This document shows, piece by piece, positions 17,528-25,251 of a stretch of 64,000 nt of DNA. Source of the stretch: Amycolatopsis sp. (GTDB lineage: Bacteria > Actinomycetota > Actinomycetes > Mycobacteriales > Pseudonocardiaceae); the NCBI RefSeq assembly GCF_025464955.1, contig NZ_JAODNM010000030.1:205126-269125 (forward strand), given 5' to 3'. Below the pieces are notes generated by a model. That model made no database searches. It worked only from the letters and a program-made list of their open reading frames with translations, and was not told the origin of the DNA. Position numbers and translations under genes: made by a program. The stretch's first letter is position 1. Every line of letters begins with the position of its first letter.

Positions 17528-18307
17528 TTACAGCGGGACGGTGAAACCGCTGATCGGGCCGCGGAGCCAGCCGATGACCTCGCCCCACAGCCCGGTGACC
17601 AGCGCGACGCCGATGGCGATGAGGAACAGTCCGCCGACCTGCTGCACGCGGCGGATGTGCCGGCGTACCCAGCTCGTGGCTCCGACCGCCCACCGGGCGC
17701 CCAGGGCCAGGGCGATGAACGGCAACCCGAGGCCGAGGCAGTACGCGCTGATCAGCAGCAGGCCTCGTCCGGTGGTGGGGCCGACGTTGGTGCCGCTGGC
17801 GAGCGCGATCACTCCGGCCAGGGTCGGGCCGAGGCACGGGGTCCAGCCCAGCCCGTACACCGCGCCCAGCAGCGGTGCACCCCACAACCCGTCCCGGGGT
17901 TTGTGGCGCATTTTCATGCCGCGCTGCAGCAGTGGGAACGCGCCGAGGAACACCAGACCCATCGCGATGGTGATGACCCCGCCGATGCGTTGCAGCAGTT
18001 CCTCGTTGGCCAGCAGCGCGTCGGAGACGCCCAGCACGGCCATCGTGGCGCCGATGAACACCACCGCGAACCCGGCGACGAACAGCATCGCGGCCCCGGC
18101 GACCCGCCACCGCCCGGAACTGCGCCGGGTCGCGCCGGCGGAATCGACGGGTGGGGCTTCCGCGCCGACCAGCCCGGCGAGGTAGGCGAGGTAGCCGGGG
18201 ACCAGTGGCAGGCAGCACGGCGAGGCGAAGGACACCGCGCCGGCGGTGATCGCCAGCAGCGAGGCCAAGGCCAACGGGCCGGACACGGCGACGTCGGTCA
18301 GGCTCAC
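17528..18307 (-). CDS. ccdA: CcdA cytochrome c biogenesis/thiol-transfer protein
   Basis: A 259-residue CcdA-type membrane protein with about six helices. It has the first-repeat FASPCCLPLVPGYLAYL (Cys31, Cys32) and the second-repeat GWTPCLGPTLAGV, the CcdA redox Cys positions. It moves reducing equivalents across the membrane to the TlpA lipoprotein encoded immediately upstream; their genes overlap by 4 bp (ATGA). No cytochrome c synthetase genes (ResB, CcsA) follow, so reduction of metal-site thiols is as likely as cytochrome maturation. Confidence 0.9.
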   Translation of the reverse strand: MSLTDVAVSGPLALASLLAITAGAVSFASPCCLPLVPGYLAYLAGLVGAEAPPVDSAGATRRSSGRWRVAGAAMLFVAGFAVVFIGATMAVLGVSDALLANEELLQRIGGVITIAMGLVFLGAFPLLQRGMKMRHKPRDGLWGAPLLGAVYGLGWTPCLGPTLAGVIALASGTNVGPTTGRGLLLISAYCLGLGLPFIALALGARWAVGATSWVRRHIRRVQQVGGLFLIAIGVALVTGLWGEVIGWLRGPISGFTVPL

Positions 18308-18942
18308 GACGTGACACCCCGTGAACCTGCCGACGCGGGCATTGGTTGCGGTGGCTCGGCGGCGAGGCGGTCGACGACCGGCTGAAGGTCAGCGGCCAGC
18401 AGCGCCATGAGGAACACCGCGGCGACTCGGTGGTGGCGGTCCAGGACGATGGTGGAGGGAACGATGTTGCGGGGGTAGCCCTCCAGCGTGAGCAGGGACC
18501 GGCCGGGCGGGTCGTAGATCGAGGGATAGGTGACGCCGATGTTGCGGATGAAGTCCTGGGGCGCGCTGCGGGTGTCGTCGCGGACGTCAATGCCGAGCAG
18601 TGTCACTCCGGAGTTCTTGGTGTGATCGTAGACGCGTTGCAATTCGGGCATTTCCGCGCGGCACGGGCCGCACCAGGAGCCCCAGATGTTGAGCACGACC
18701 ACCTTGCCAGGGTAGTCGGCCAGCCCGATGTGGGTGCCGGGGCGCAGCAGGTCGTCGCCGGAGATGTCCGGGCTCACGCCGCGGGCGCTGGGCGGGTCGT
18801 AGAAGATTTTCGTCTTGCCGCCGGGCGCGACGAAGGAGAACGTCGAGCCCGGCGAGACGGCGTCGGTGCCGGTGCTGCACGCCGCGAGTGTCAGGGCGAG
18901 GGAGACACCGACGACGGCCCAGCGGCGATTTGTCCGCCTCAT
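18304..18942 (-). CDS. TlpA-family thioredoxin lipoprotein
   Basis: A 212-residue lipoprotein. The signal peptide ends in the lipobox LAAC (Cys22), followed by a TlpA/ResA thioredoxin domain with WGSWCGPC (Cys91, Cys94) and the cis-Pro region NIVPSTIVLD. It would reduce disulfides outside the membrane with electrons from the adjacent CcdA. The ATG at 18942 is preferred over a GTG at 18948 because GAGGAG lies 5 nt before it, while the GTG overlaps that site. Operator O3 lies 27 bp upstream. Confidence 0.9.
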   Translation of the reverse strand: MRRTNRRWAVVGVSLALTLAACSTGTDAVSPGSTFSFVAPGGKTKIFYDPPSARGVSPDISGDDLLRPGTHIGLADYPGKVVVLNIWGSWCGPCRAEMPELQRVYDHTKNSGVTLLGIDVRDDTRSAPQDFIRNIGVTYPSIYDPPGRSLLTLEGYPRNIVPSTIVLDRHHRVAAVFLMALLAADLQPVVDRLAAEPPQPMPASAGSRGVTS

Positions 18943-18969
18943 GCCCACTCCTCACCCTTGAAATACGTA

Positions 18970-18990
18970 TCTACTACGTAGATTAGTAGA
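18970..18990. promoter_or_regulatory. BlaI/CopY-type operator O3
   Basis: TCTACTA (18970-18976) and TAGTAGA (18984-18990) form a perfect 7-bp inverted repeat with a 7-bp spacer. The arms equal the outer arms of O2, but the spacing is 7 instead of 14 bp. Inside lies a second short palindrome, CTACGTAG (18974-18981). It is positioned to control the TlpA-CcdA-His-rich operon. Confidence 0.6.
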
Positions 18991-19009
18991 CGGTCCGGGA
19001 GGAGTCCCT

Positions 19010-19099
19010 GGCACCCTGCGTACCTACACCTTCGGCTGGTTCACGCCGCTCGCCGCGATCTGGCCGCTGATCGCGCTTCTCGAACGTGCCGACGCTCAA
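19010..19099 (+). pseudogene. Possible membrane-protein C-terminal remnant
   Basis: A plus-strand frame with no start codon reads like a lost transmembrane protein end (YTFGWFTPLAAIWPLI, then ALLERADAQ). It is squeezed between operator O3 and the end of the WYL gene. It may be the tail of a gene deleted when the island was joined to its neighbour. The family was not identified, and the reading could be chance. Confidence 0.25.
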
Positions 19100-20052
19100 T
19101 CGTCAGTCTCGTTTTCGACGAGCAGTTCTCGGGTCCGTCGCCGCACCTCATCGCGTACGTCGTCCGGAGACAGCACGCGGAGCGGGGTCGCGAGGCTGAG
19201 CAGGTACGTGGTGAGTTCGTCAGCATCCGAACCGCCGATGGTGACAACGGTCGCGTCGCCGCCATCGGCCTCGTGAACGCCACGATTCGGCGGGACTAGC
19301 TCAAGCGCCCGCTCCAGTGAAACCGGGAACCGGACTTTCGTGTAGAGCGGGTAGTTGCTGGTGAGCATGCGGGCGACGAGCAGGGCGGCGTCGGGCGGGT
19401 GGGTGATCGACCTCGACTGGCCGATCGTGCGAGCTTCGGTGGCCCGATCGACGCGGAACGTCCGCCACTGTCCACGTGCGACATCCAGCGCGACCAGGTA
19501 CCACCGATGGCTGGTGCGCACCAGTTGGTAGGGATCGATTTCGCGGACGGTGTCCTTGCCGTTCATGTCGCGATAGGACAGTCGGACACGGGCGCCTTCC
19601 CGGCATGCGGTGGCCAGCTCCAGCAACACGGCCGGGCGGCCATGGCGTTCGACCGGCCTGGGGGTGTGCACGAACGCCCCGTCCAGTTGAGCCAACCGGC
19701 GTGCGAGGCGCGCGGGCAGTAGCCGCTGGAGCTTCAGCAGTGCGGACATGGCGGCTTGATCGCTGCCGAGAACACCGCTGAGCCCGACTTCGCGCAATGC
19801 CACCGCGACGGCGAACGCTTCTTCGTCGTCCAGGCTCAGCGGTGGCACGGTGGTGCCCGCGCTGAGGCGGTAGCCGCCCCACGGCCCCGCATCCGAGTCG
19901 ATGCCGTAGCCGAGGTCTCGGAGCTTGGCGATGTCCCGCCGGATGGTGCGTTCGGTGACCTCCATCCGCTCCGCCAGGTCACGGTTCGTCCACGCCGGAC
20001 GCGTCGACAGCAGCGATACCAGCCGAAGGAGCCGCGCTGATGTGCTGATCAC
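19096..20052 (-). CDS. YafY/WYL-domain transcriptional regulator
   Basis: A 318-residue regulator. The N-terminal HTH (residues about 5-60, WTNRDLAERMEVTERTIRRD) is typical of YafY/PaaX-like DeoR folds. A WYL domain follows (SLDDEEAFAVAVALRE, then RWYLVALDVARGQWRTFRVD), which in this family senses a small ligand or nucleic acid. It is divergent from the NTF2-like gene, with a 43-bp perfect palindrome between their starts that is a natural operator candidate. Confidence 0.9.
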   Translation of the reverse strand: MISTSARLLRLVSLLSTRPAWTNRDLAERMEVTERTIRRDIAKLRDLGYGIDSDAGPWGGYRLSAGTTVPPLSLDDEEAFAVAVALREVGLSGVLGSDQAAMSALLKLQRLLPARLARRLAQLDGAFVHTPRPVERHGRPAVLLELATACREGARVRLSYRDMNGKDTVREIDPYQLVRTSHRWYLVALDVARGQWRTFRVDRATEARTIGQSRSITHPPDAALLVARMLTSNYPLYTKVRFPVSLERALELVPPNRGVHEADGGDATVVTIGGSDADELTTYLLSLATPLRVLSPDDVRDEVRRRTRELLVENETDD

Positions 20053-20062
20053 ATCGGTCAGT

Positions 20063-20105
20063 CTAGGACGTGACCAGGACAGTAACTGTCCTGGTCACGT
20101 CCTAG
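20063..20105. promoter_or_regulatory. 43-bp perfect palindrome between WYL regulator and NTF2-like gene
   Basis: A perfect inverted repeat of two 21-bp arms around a single A at 20084. The left arm begins CTAGGACGTGACCAGGACAG and the right arm is its exact complement. It starts 10 bp upstream of the regulator ATG (20052) and ends 55 bp before the 20161 ATG. Most likely it is the operator of the WYL regulator. A cruciform or a hairpin in RNA is also possible. Confidence 0.7.
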
Positions 20106-20160
20106 CGTGTCGGTCATGAGTACTGGACAGCCCAGTCCGGCACCGAACGAAGGACCGGAC

Positions 20161-20583
20161 ATGACAATGGCAAACCTGGACGACTTCAAAGCCCTCGACC
20201 CGTTCTTCCGCGCGATCGAGACAGGACTCGACGGGCTGGTCGACGGCGGACACTTCTTCGAACTTTTTGCCGACGACGCCGTGACGGAGTACGTGGTGAC
20301 GGTTCCCGGCTATCCGAGGAAGGTCGAGGGCCGGGACGGCCTGGCCGAGTTGTACCGCCACTACGGCGACACGATCGTGCTGGAAAGCTTCAGCGACCTG
20401 AGGGTCCACCACGACCGGGAGGCGTCGGTCGTCGTCCTCGAGTACGCCGTGCACGGCAGGTTGGTGGCTAACGGACGCCCTTACGGCAACCGCTTTGTCT
20501 CCGTGATCACCATCAAGGACCGCAAGGTGACGCAGTGGCGCGACTACCTCGACTCCTACGCCGTGATCCAGGCGCTCGGCTAG
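20161..20583 (+). CDS. NTF2-like/SnoaL-type protein
   Basis: A 140-residue alpha+beta-barrel protein of the SnoaL/NTF2-like superfamily. It has an N-terminal helix (DPFFRAIETGLDGLVDG), a FADDAVTEYVV strand and a final FVSVITIKDRKVTQWRDYLDS typical of this fold. Members act as cyclases, isomerases or ligand binders; none can be assigned here. ATG 20161 is chosen over 20107 and 20116 because GAAGGA lies 6 nt upstream. It is divergent from the WYL regulator and probably its main target. Confidence 0.85.
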   Translation: MTMANLDDFKALDPFFRAIETGLDGLVDGGHFFELFADDAVTEYVVTVPGYPRKVEGRDGLAELYRHYGDTIVLESFSDLRVHHDREASVVVLEYAVHGRLVANGRPYGNRFVSVITIKDRKVTQWRDYLDSYAVIQALG

Positions 20584-20600
20584 TTCCGCCGCCGGCCCTC

Positions 20601-20653
20601 AGGTTCCACCACCATCGCAACTCGACGGCGAGTTGCGTGGATCCGGGGAACCT
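20601..20653. terminator. Nested hairpin between convergent genes
   Basis: An inner 9-bp stem CGCAACTCG (20616-20624)/CGAGTTGCG (20629-20637) with loop ACGG is nested inside an outer 7-bp repeat AGGTTCC (20601-20607)/GGAACCT (20647-20653). It lies in the 102-bp gap between the converging NTF2-like and dipeptidase genes. A bidirectional terminator is likely; no U-tract is present, as is common at high GC. Confidence 0.55.
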
Positions 20654-20685
20654 CAGACGACGCCCGGCGCGGCCGAGCGCAGCGG

Positions 20686-21860
20686 TCATGCCCAGACTTC
20701 CTTCAGCACCCGCAGGATGTTGCCGCCCAGCGCAGCCGCGATCTCGCTGTCGGAGAGCCCGTCTCGGACCAATTCCCCGCAGATGTTGCCGAAGTTCTCC
20801 GTCGGGTTCTCCAATCCGTCCACATAGGGCACTTTCTCGTGGGGCGGTCCGTCTCCTGTCGTCTTGCCGAGCAGGTGCCCGAACACGGTGTGAAGGCCGA
20901 CGTGGTCGCCATAGAGAGTGTCGGGCCCGAACGCGACGTGCTCGATGCCGACCAGGTCCGCGCAGTACCGGAAATGGTCCATGACCGAATGGATGTCGTG
21001 CAGGGGATGGCTACGCGACAAGGTGGTGTGCGGCGCCGCGGACATCCCGATCACCCCACCGGTCTCGGCGACGGCACGTAACACGTCGTCGGGTTTCATC
21101 CGGCCGGTGTCCCAGACCGCCCGTGCACCGGCGTGCGTCATGAACACCGGATGCTCACTGGCGCCACAGACGTCCAGGCCGGTCCGGTCCGAGGAATGCG
21201 ACACGTCGATGGCGAGCCCCAGCCGGTTCATCCGGGTGACCGCACGCCGCCCGAACGTGGTCAGGCCGCCGTCGGACGGCTCGTTCAACCCGCTGCCGAG
21301 CGCGTTCGAGTCCGAGTACGCGATCCCGATCTGGCGCAGCCCCAGTCCGAAAAGGACGTCGAGCCGGTCGATCTCGTTCTCGATGGGGGTCGCCGCCTCC
21401 AGCCCGAACACCAGACCCACCTGCCCGGAGCGGTGTACCCGCTCGATGTCGGCGAGGGTCCGGATGACGGCCACGTCGTCCTGGTGTGCGATGTCCGCAT
21501 GCCCAGGTCGGTGATGATGTCCTGCCAGCGCCACGGCGCGTTGCCGGTCACGCAGGCGGTGCCGTCCATCATGTTGTCGAACACCACGGTCATACCCGAC
21601 GCCAGCAGCCCGGAGAAGGCCGTGTGCTGCCGTCCCGTGCGGTTGTAGTCCGGTGTCTCGCGCATGTCGCGGGGGAACCGCACCGGATGGTCGTGCAGGC
21701 TGATCACGATGTTGTCGTGCAGCAGCCGCGCGGAGCGTTCGGCCTCTGCCGCGGTCAGGTCCGCGGTGTACGGAGGAACCCGGCCGAACTCCGGTGCCAG
21801 GTCGAACTCAGGCAGATCGGTACCCGGCGAGAGGTAGCCGTAGGAGCGGTACTCGCTCAT
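20686..21860 (-). pseudogene. Membrane dipeptidase (M19), frameshifted
   Basis: Two overlapping reading frames together give one full-length M19 (renal dipeptidase-type) protein. The N-terminal part from ATG 21860 (DNIVISLHDHPVRF) runs to WRWQDIITDLGMR and then leaves frame near 21495-21500. The C-terminal frame resumes with DIAHQDDVAVIRTLADI and carries VFGLEAATP, AIDVSHSSD, FMTHAGAR and the usual end. One extra base near 21497 would restore the gene. It overlaps the M20 gene stop by 4 bp. Either a recent pseudogene or a sequencing error. Confidence 0.8.
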
Positions 21861-23212
21861 CGGGCCAGCCGATGCGGGCCGTCCGCGAGCAGCCGCCACA
21901 ACAGTTCCCAGGCCCGCATTCCCTCACGCAGCCGGGAGATCCGCAGGAATTCGTTGGGGGCATGCAGGTTCTCGTCGGCCGTGGAGAAGGAGAAGAACAA
22001 CGTCTTGGCCCCCAGCACTTCCTCGAACAATGCGGTGGCCGGCAGCGTCCCGGCGATGACCGCCAGCAGGACCTCCTGCTCCGGGTACACCTCGGCCAGT
22101 GCGGCGGACGCGGCCCGGATCGCCGGATGGTCGGCCGGAATCGTGTACGCCGGAACAGCTCCCTCGTCGGGCCGGACGGCGACGCGGACGCCGGTGAGCT
22201 TCCGTGCGAGTACGTGGTCGGTGATCGCGCTCAATACCCGTTCCGGGCGCTGGCCCGGGACGAGCCGGCACGACACGTGCGCGGTCGCGATATGCGGAAT
22301 GACTGTGTACTTGCCCCCGGCGGTGATCCCGTTGATCTCCAGCGTCGGCCGCTCCCACAGGCGCTCCAGCGTGCTATAGCCTGCCTCGCCGAAGACCTCG
22401 TCGACGCCGAGACCGCCGCGGTAGCCCTCGTCGTCGAAGGGCACGGCGGCGATCTCGGCCCGCCGGGCCGCGCTGAGGTCGGGGATCCCGTCGTAGAACC
22501 CGTCGGCCGCGACCCGGCCGTCTGCCGAATGCAGTGACGCCAGGATCTCGCTCAGCGCGTGCAGCGGGTTGGCGACCGTGCCGCCGAACCGCCCGGAATG
22601 CAGGTCGCCGTCCGCGCCGGTGACCTCGATGTTCATCGTCAGCAGGCCCTTGGAGGCGATCGACAGCGAAGGCTCGCTCGGTCGCCACATCGCCCCGTCA
22701 GCCGAGATCACGAGGTCGGCCGCCAGCTCCTCGGCGTGCTCACGGACATAGGCGGGTAGATGCGGGCTGCCGATTTCCTCCTCGCCCTCGAAGAGGAATT
22801 TGATGTTCAGCGGCAGCGCCTCCTCCTGGGCGAGAAAGGCCTGCGCCACCTTGAGCACGATGAACACCGGGCCCTTGTCGTCGGTGACGCCGCGCCCGCG
22901 CACCACATCGCCGTCGACGGTGAGCTCGAACGGCGGGGTCCGCCACTCGGTGAGAGCACCGGTCGGCTGCACGTCGTAGTGCCCGTAGACCAGGATCGTC
23001 GGCGAACCCGGCGCTCCGAGCCAGTCCGCCCGCACCACGGGGTGGCCGGTAGTGGGCTCAACCCTGGCCTCGGCAAAGGAAAGCTGTGCCGCGAGCCACT
23101 CGGCGGCGGCCTGCATCGTTTCCGGCGTCGCGTCGCGGCTCACGCTCGGGATCGCGACGTAGCCGGCGAGCTCGTCGAGGTATTCCGCGTCGGACGCATC
23201 AAAAGAGAGCAT
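21857..23212 (-). CDS. M20-family dipeptidase
   Basis: A 451-residue zinc peptidase of the M20 dipeptidase/carboxypeptidase G2 type. Metal-site motifs are VYGHYDVQP (His, Asp) with GRGVTDDKGP, and FLFEGEEEIGSP (catalytic and metal Glu). The end ENLHAPNEFLRI carries the last His ligand. The dimerisation domain lies between residues about 190 and 320. ATG 23212 overlaps the end of the SDR gene by 14 bp. It probably cleaves imported dipeptides in the cytoplasm. Confidence 0.92.
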   Translation of the reverse strand: MLSFDASDAEYLDELAGYVAIPSVSRDATPETMQAAAEWLAAQLSFAEARVEPTTGHPVVRADWLGAPGSPTILVYGHYDVQPTGALTEWRTPPFELTVDGDVVRGRGVTDDKGPVFIVLKVAQAFLAQEEALPLNIKFLFEGEEEIGSPHLPAYVREHAEELAADLVISADGAMWRPSEPSLSIASKGLLTMNIEVTGADGDLHSGRFGGTVANPLHALSEILASLHSADGRVAADGFYDGIPDLSAARRAEIAAVPFDDEGYRGGLGVDEVFGEAGYSTLERLWERPTLEINGITAGGKYTVIPHIATAHVSCRLVPGQRPERVLSAITDHVLARKLTGVRVAVRPDEGAVPAYTIPADHPAIRAASAALAEVYPEQEVLLAVIAGTLPATALFEEVLGAKTLFFSFSTADENLHAPNEFLRISRLREGMRAWELLWRLLADGPHRLAR

Positions 23213-23903
23213 GACCACCATCAATCGAAATAGTCTGACCTGTGATCCAGGACGATTGTTCGGAGACGAAGAAGCGCACGCCGTGCGCGATGTCCTCCGG
23301 CGCGCCGAGGCGGCGCATCGCGATGTTGTCCACGAGCGCGGCCTGGCCCTGTTCGCCGTAGCCTTCCCACTGCTGCACGGTCGTGGGATTCGACAGCACG
23401 AAGCCCGGGGCGATGCAGTTGACCGTGATCCCGAACTGCCCGAGCTCATGTGCCATCTGCCGGGTGAAGCCGATCTGGCCGGCCTTCGCGCTGGCGTAGG
23501 CCTGGATTCCGGTCAGGCTGACGCTGCGGCCCGCACCGGAGGAGATGTTGACGATCCGGCCCCAGCCCTGCTTTTTCATGCCGGGTACGACCGCCCTGGT
23601 GCACAGGAAGGTACTGGTGAGGTTGGCGTCGACGATCGCGGACCACTGTGCGCCGGTGATGTCCTCGATCGGCCGGTACGACTGGCCGACCACCCCGCCG
23701 GCGTTGTTGACCAGGATATCGACCTCGCCGAGTCCGGTGAAGAAGTCCGTCACGGCGGCGGTGTCGGTGACGTCGACGGTGTCCTTGTCGATGCCGTGCA
23801 CCTCGATTCCCTCCGCGTCCAGTGCGGACACGATCGCCGCCCCGATCCCGTGTGCGGTGCCGGTCACGACCGCCACCCGCGGCGTTGTCACTGTGCTCGC
23901 CAT
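23199..23903 (-). CDS. SDR-family oxidoreductase
   Basis: A 234-residue classical short-chain dehydrogenase: TGTAHGIGAA cofactor loop, VNNAGG, the catalytic Ser in NISSGAG, and YASAKAG. The C-terminus ends in ITGQTISIDGGHALF. Asp in the VHGIDKDTVDV strand favours NAD(H). The N-terminal segment is shorter than usual after the first strand. ATG 23903 has GGAGAAAGG upstream and overlaps the creatininase-like gene by 16 bp. The substrate is unknown. Confidence 0.9.
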   Translation of the reverse strand: MASTVTTPRVAVVTGTAHGIGAAIVSALDAEGIEVHGIDKDTVDVTDTAAVTDFFTGLGEVDILVNNAGGVVGQSYRPIEDITGAQWSAIVDANLTSTFLCTRAVVPGMKKQGWGRIVNISSGAGRSVSLTGIQAYASAKAGQIGFTRQMAHELGQFGITVNCIAPGFVLSNPTTVQQWEGYGEQGQAALVDNIAMRRLGAPEDIAHGVRFFVSEQSSWITGQTISIDGGHALF

Positions 23904-24613
23904 CCTTTCTCCAGCAGGTCGCGGACTTCCTCTACACCCGCGTCCCACACGACCTGCATGTCTTCGTCGCTGCGCTGGTAGGCGCCTCCCAGGCTCCCGT
24001 CCGGCGCGAGTTCCTTCATCTCCTCCGGGGTCAGGGTGTTCACCAGGTCCCTCGGCAGCACCGGCGCGCTGCCGGCGGGGATCTCGGCCCCAGCGACCCT
24101 GGTCCACGGGAAGTTCTCCAGCCACGATCCGTGGTACTGGTCGGCGTCGAACAAGCTCGCGGCCGCGGCCGTGCGCGGCGCGTTGTACCAGCTGTGGAAC
24201 AGCACCTGCGCGGGTTCCTCGCGCGGCTGGCAGATCCATTCCCGGACGAAACCCGTCACCGGTGTGTTGCCGCCGTGGCCGTTGACCACCGCGATCCGCC
24301 GGAAACCCTGGCCGTACAGGCAGTCCAGCAGATCCCGCAGCACTTCCACATAGGTGCTCATCCGCAGGCTCATACTGCCCGGGTATCGGGTGAAGTAGGG
24401 CGCCATGCCGAAGGGCACGACCGGGAGCACCGGGATACCCAGAGGTTCAGCCGCCTCCACCGAGACCCGCTCGGCCAGCAGCGCGTCGGTGCCGAGCGAG
24501 AGGTACCCGTGCTGCTCGGTGGAGCCCACCGGGAGCACGACTCGGTCGTCGTGTTCGAGATAGGACGCGACCGTCATCCAGTTGCTGTCGAAGACCCGCA
24601 TCAGCTCTCCCAT
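23888..24613 (-). CDS. Creatininase-family amidohydrolase
   Basis: A 241-residue protein of the creatininase fold. Metal-binding motifs LPVGSTEQHGYLSLGTDA (Glu, His, Asp) and VNGHGGNT are intact, so it should be an active metal-dependent amide hydrolase. Besides creatininase, the family includes lactam and formamide hydrolases, so creatinine is only one candidate. It is the first gene of the operon creatininase-SDR-M20-M19, divergent from the Lrp regulator at 24677. Confidence 0.9.
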   Translation of the reverse strand: MGELMRVFDSNWMTVASYLEHDDRVVLPVGSTEQHGYLSLGTDALLAERVSVEAAEPLGIPVLPVVPFGMAPYFTRYPGSMSLRMSTYVEVLRDLLDCLYGQGFRRIAVVNGHGGNTPVTGFVREWICQPREEPAQVLFHSWYNAPRTAAAASLFDADQYHGSWLENFPWTRVAGAEIPAGSAPVLPRDLVNTLTPEEMKELAPDGSLGGAYQRSDEDMQVVWDAGVEEVRDLLEKGWRAQ

Positions 24614-24676
24614 CCTGTTCGCGGGGCGGTGTTTCGCCGCCCGTGTGCGGTCGTGGCGTCAGGTAGCCTGTCCGCC

Positions 24677-25237
24677 ATGCCAGCTCGCCGCCGAAGCGCC
24701 GGTTCAGCCACCTCGTCCTCGCCGTTGGGCAGCCTGATGGACGTGGCGCCGGAACAGTCCACGCCCGTACCACTGGACGATGTGGACCGTCAGATCCTCG
24801 TGCTGGTGAGCCAGGATTCCCGGCGTTCCCAGCGGGCGCTCGCGCGTGAGCTCGGCATGTCCGCGCCGGCCGTCGGCGAGCGGGTGGCGCGGCTGGAACG
24901 CCTCGGCGTCATCCGCGGCTACGGCGTGCGCGTCGACTGGAGCGCGATCGGCTATCCGATGGCGGTGTACCTGACCATCACCGCCGCGCAGGGTTTCCAG
25001 CAGAGCGCCATCGTCGAGCAGATCGCGGAGATCCCGGAGTTGGAGGCGCTCGACGTCGTCACCGGGGCGATCGACATGCTCGCACGGCTGCGCGTGCGCG
25101 ATCACGCCCACCTTCGCCAGCTGCTCAAGCGCATCTGGGAGATCGACGGGGTGCTGCGCACCGAGACCTCGCTCAGCCTCATCGGCGTCGAACCGGGGAA
25201 CGTGGTGGCGGAGTTGCTGTCCAAAGCAGACCAATGA
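24677..25237 (+). CDS. Lrp/AsnC-family regulator
   Basis: A 186-residue regulator: a 35-residue N-terminal extension, then the AsnC HTH (VDRQILVLVSQDSRRSQRAL, ELGMSAPAVGERVARLE) and the RAM ligand-binding domain (ITAAQGFQQSAIVEQIAEIP). AsnC proteins usually sense amino acids, fitting a peptide-catabolism island. ATG 24677 has no ribosome site but lies 7 nt after TAGCCT (24664-24669), consistent with a leaderless mRNA. An in-frame ATG at 24737 is the alternative. It is divergent from the creatininase operon and convergent with methylaspartase. Confidence 0.9.
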   Translation: MPARRRSAGSATSSSPLGSLMDVAPEQSTPVPLDDVDRQILVLVSQDSRRSQRALARELGMSAPAVGERVARLERLGVIRGYGVRVDWSAIGYPMAVYLTITAAQGFQQSAIVEQIAEIPELEALDVVTGAIDMLARLRVRDHAHLRQLLKRIWEIDGVLRTETSLSLIGVEPGNVVAELLSKADQ

Positions 25238-25251
25238 CCTCGCCGGGCGGA

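Noticed and set aside
16404..18590. Very long minus-strand reading frame of 728 codons
   Set aside because: It covers the DUF1232, His-rich, CcdA and TlpA genes out of frame, has Arg/Pro/Gly-rich composition and no domain; it is a GC-driven shadow.
23888..24613. Complete creatinine degradation pathway
   Set aside because: Creatininase, hydantoinase-like and carbamoyl-amidase-like folds are present, but no creatine amidinohydrolase or sarcosine oxidase is seen, and the families are too broad to name the substrate.
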